Of a DNA stretch of 64,000 nt, positions 62,995 through 64,000 are shown one piece after another. The notes under the pieces are model-generated. The model was not told the origin of the DNA. It searched no databases and worked only from the letters and a program-made list of their open reading frames with translations. The translations under genes were made by a program, and so were the position numbers. Origin of the DNA: Prevotella sp. Its GTDB lineage: Bacteria; Bacteroidota; Bacteroidia; Bacteroidales; Bacteroidaceae. The stretch lies in NCBI GenBank assembly GCA_016287755.1, contig JAEEWT010000006.1, forward strand, positions 1 through 64,000. Reading direction: 5' to 3'. Every line of letters begins with the position of its first letter. The stretch's first letter is position 1.

Positions 62995-63413
62995 TTCTTC
63001 TTATACTCTAAAAACTCATCATAATTACGAATGTAGTCTTCTTTATCGTAGGGATGAGAAGCTAACACCATGCAAACACTTCCCGATGAAAAGTCATCAA
63101 GATCACGCCAAATACCTGGTACCACTAACAATCCTTGATAGGGCCGATTCAGCAAAAAAGAGCGTTTTACCTTTCCATCATCAAGAGTTACTGTAAAACT
63201 TCCGCTGGCTGCAATAATCAGCTGTGACAACTCTTTATGTGCATGGGCCCCACGGCTCTCACCACCGGGAACATCATATAAATAGTATACTCTTTTCACA
63301 TCGAAAGGAATAGTATCGCCGTTCTGCACAACAGACAGGTTCCCCTTTCTGTCACTATGGTGCTTGTCCAGTTCGATAATTGTACAGTCATATACACTAT
63401 TATTCTTCATCAC
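62991..63413 (-). CDS. FdtA/QdtA-like dTDP-4-keto-6-deoxyglucose 3,4-ketoisomerase, copy 1
   Basis: 140-aa cupin of the WxcM-like family. [47 protein letters not shown] has the two catalytic His; [49 protein letters not shown] is the usual end. It moves the keto group from C4 to C3. It overlaps the second copy by 14 nt. Confidence 0.9.
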   Translation of the reverse strand: MMKNNSVYDCTIIELDKHHSDRKGNLSVVQNGDTIPFDVKRVYYLYDVPGGESRGAHAHKELSQLIIAASGSFTVTLDDGKVKRSFLLNRPYQGLLVVPGIWRDLDDFSSGSVCMVLASHPYDKEDYIRNYDEFLEYKKK

Positions 63414-63807
63414 TTTTCAGTTTTAAGAATTCATGATAATCACGTATATAGTCATTTTCATCATATTTGGTGGAAGACAAAACCAAAGCTAATGAGTTGG
63501 TTGAAAAGTTTTCCATCTCACGCCACATCCCTTTTGGCACATATAATCCATAATAAGAACGGTTCAAGTGAAAGGACCTCTTTTCCTTGCCATCATCAAG
63601 TATAACATCGAAGCTACCAGAAAGAGCTACAATAAACTCTTGATTCTGGCGATAGGCATGCCCTCCACGAGCCTCACCGCCCGGGACATCATATATCCAG
63701 TAGGTTCTTTCCACTTTGAAGGGTATATCCTCCATTTCCTCTATCACCGAAAGGTTTCCTCGTTCATCGAGAAACTTGGGGAGGTCAATTAAATGTGGTT
63801 CTTTCAT
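63400..63807 (-). CDS. FdtA/QdtA-like 3,4-ketoisomerase, copy 2
   Basis: 135-aa paralogue of the preceding gene (NLSVIEEMEDIPFKVERTYWIYDVPGGEARGGHAYRQNQEFIVALSG). In its catalytic segment one His of the HAH pair becomes Tyr (GGHAY), so activity may differ from copy 1. It is the first gene of the visible cluster; upstream sequence leaves the window. Confidence 0.85.
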   Translation of the reverse strand: MKEPHLIDLPKFLDERGNLSVIEEMEDIPFKVERTYWIYDVPGGEARGGHAYRQNQEFIVALSGSFDVILDDGKEKRSFHLNRSYYGLYVPKGMWREMENFSTNSLALVLSSTKYDENDYIRDYHEFLKLKSDEE

Positions 63808-64000
63808 TATTCCTTGTTATTATTCTGATTAATCAAAAATGCTTCATCTTTCTAATTACACGCTTCAGAGGCTATATCTATAAAAACAACAATTCAACTC
63901 GTATAAAGAAAGTGTCGTGTCAAAATCATTATAATAATATCACATATTTAAATAGTCTTGATTAAGGGGTCACCCCAAAAAAGAATTAATAATACTATAT
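63808..64000. other. AT-rich sequence upstream of the sugar genes
   Basis: 193 nt without a recognisable gene, strong hairpin or well-spaced promoter. I see nothing specific in it. Confidence 0.5.

Overview
The window looks like chromosomal DNA of a Bacteroidales bacterium, most likely Prevotellaceae (Prevotella/Segatella-like). This rests on Bacteroidetes-type promoters (-33 TTG, about 19-20 nt, -7 TANNTTTG) in front of many genes, a nuo operon without nuoEFG, a BspA-type leucine-rich repeat protein, GH97/GH43 enzymes, and a beta-mannan pathway in the gene order known from Bacteroides fragilis. I could not compare it with a database, so the genus is inference.

Layout. 1-3.5 kb: a GH43-CBM6 enzyme that runs off the window and a GH97 enzyme, both minus. 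3.7 kb: tRNA-Arg(ACG) with strong hairpins at its 3' side. 4-11.2 kb: an orphan AAA ATPase and housekeeping genes (RarA, omega-amidase-like nitrilase, acidic hypothetical, Maf, KdsC, nitroreductase, FemAB-like acyltransferase). 11.3-21.7 kb: an 11-gene complex I operon (nuoA, B, CD, H, I, J, K, L, M, N; minus). 21.8-23.1 kb: secreted BspA-like protein. 23.1-34.7 kb: mannan module (minus): sugar kinase, GH5 mannanase, carbohydrate-binding protein, CE7 esterase, GH26 mannanase, GH130 phosphorylase, sugar symporter, epimerase. Together these would cut and deacetylate mannan outside or in the periplasm, import mannobiose, epimerise it to mannosyl-glucose and phosphorolyse it. 34.8-37.2 kb: MscS-type channel. 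37.2-63.8 kb: a surface polysaccharide cluster, all minus: FlaA1/CapD-type dehydratase, two DegT aminotransferases, an SGNH/MBOAT O-acetylation pair, about nine glycosyltransferases, TupA-like ATP-grasp, EpsG-like polymerase, acyltransferase, Wzx flippase and Fdt/Qdt-type 3-amino-sugar genes. Base composition becomes visibly AT-rich from about 54 to 62 kb.

The most unusual content is repetitive. Three paralogous 131-aa four-helix-bundle (S23/Avd-like) genes lie in gaps of the polysaccharide cluster (45.0, 48.4, 50.2 kb). Each is flanked on both sides by arrays of a TTTGAAC heptamer alternating with small perfect hairpins, and the arrays point outward from the gene on both sides. Similar arrays without the gene sit in frame inside neighbouring coding sequences. 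I regard this as the best candidate for an undescribed system.

Around it is a wider set of exactly phased short tandem repeats: heptamers (TCAATTA, TTCACTG, TTTGAAC), octamers (CGTNNNNN), 9-mers (CTAGTNNNN) and 11/22-mers. Many start at, or contain, the stop codon of the preceding gene, and several are inserted in frame in genes. No CRISPR array, transposase, reverse transcriptase or SusC/SusD pair is visible.
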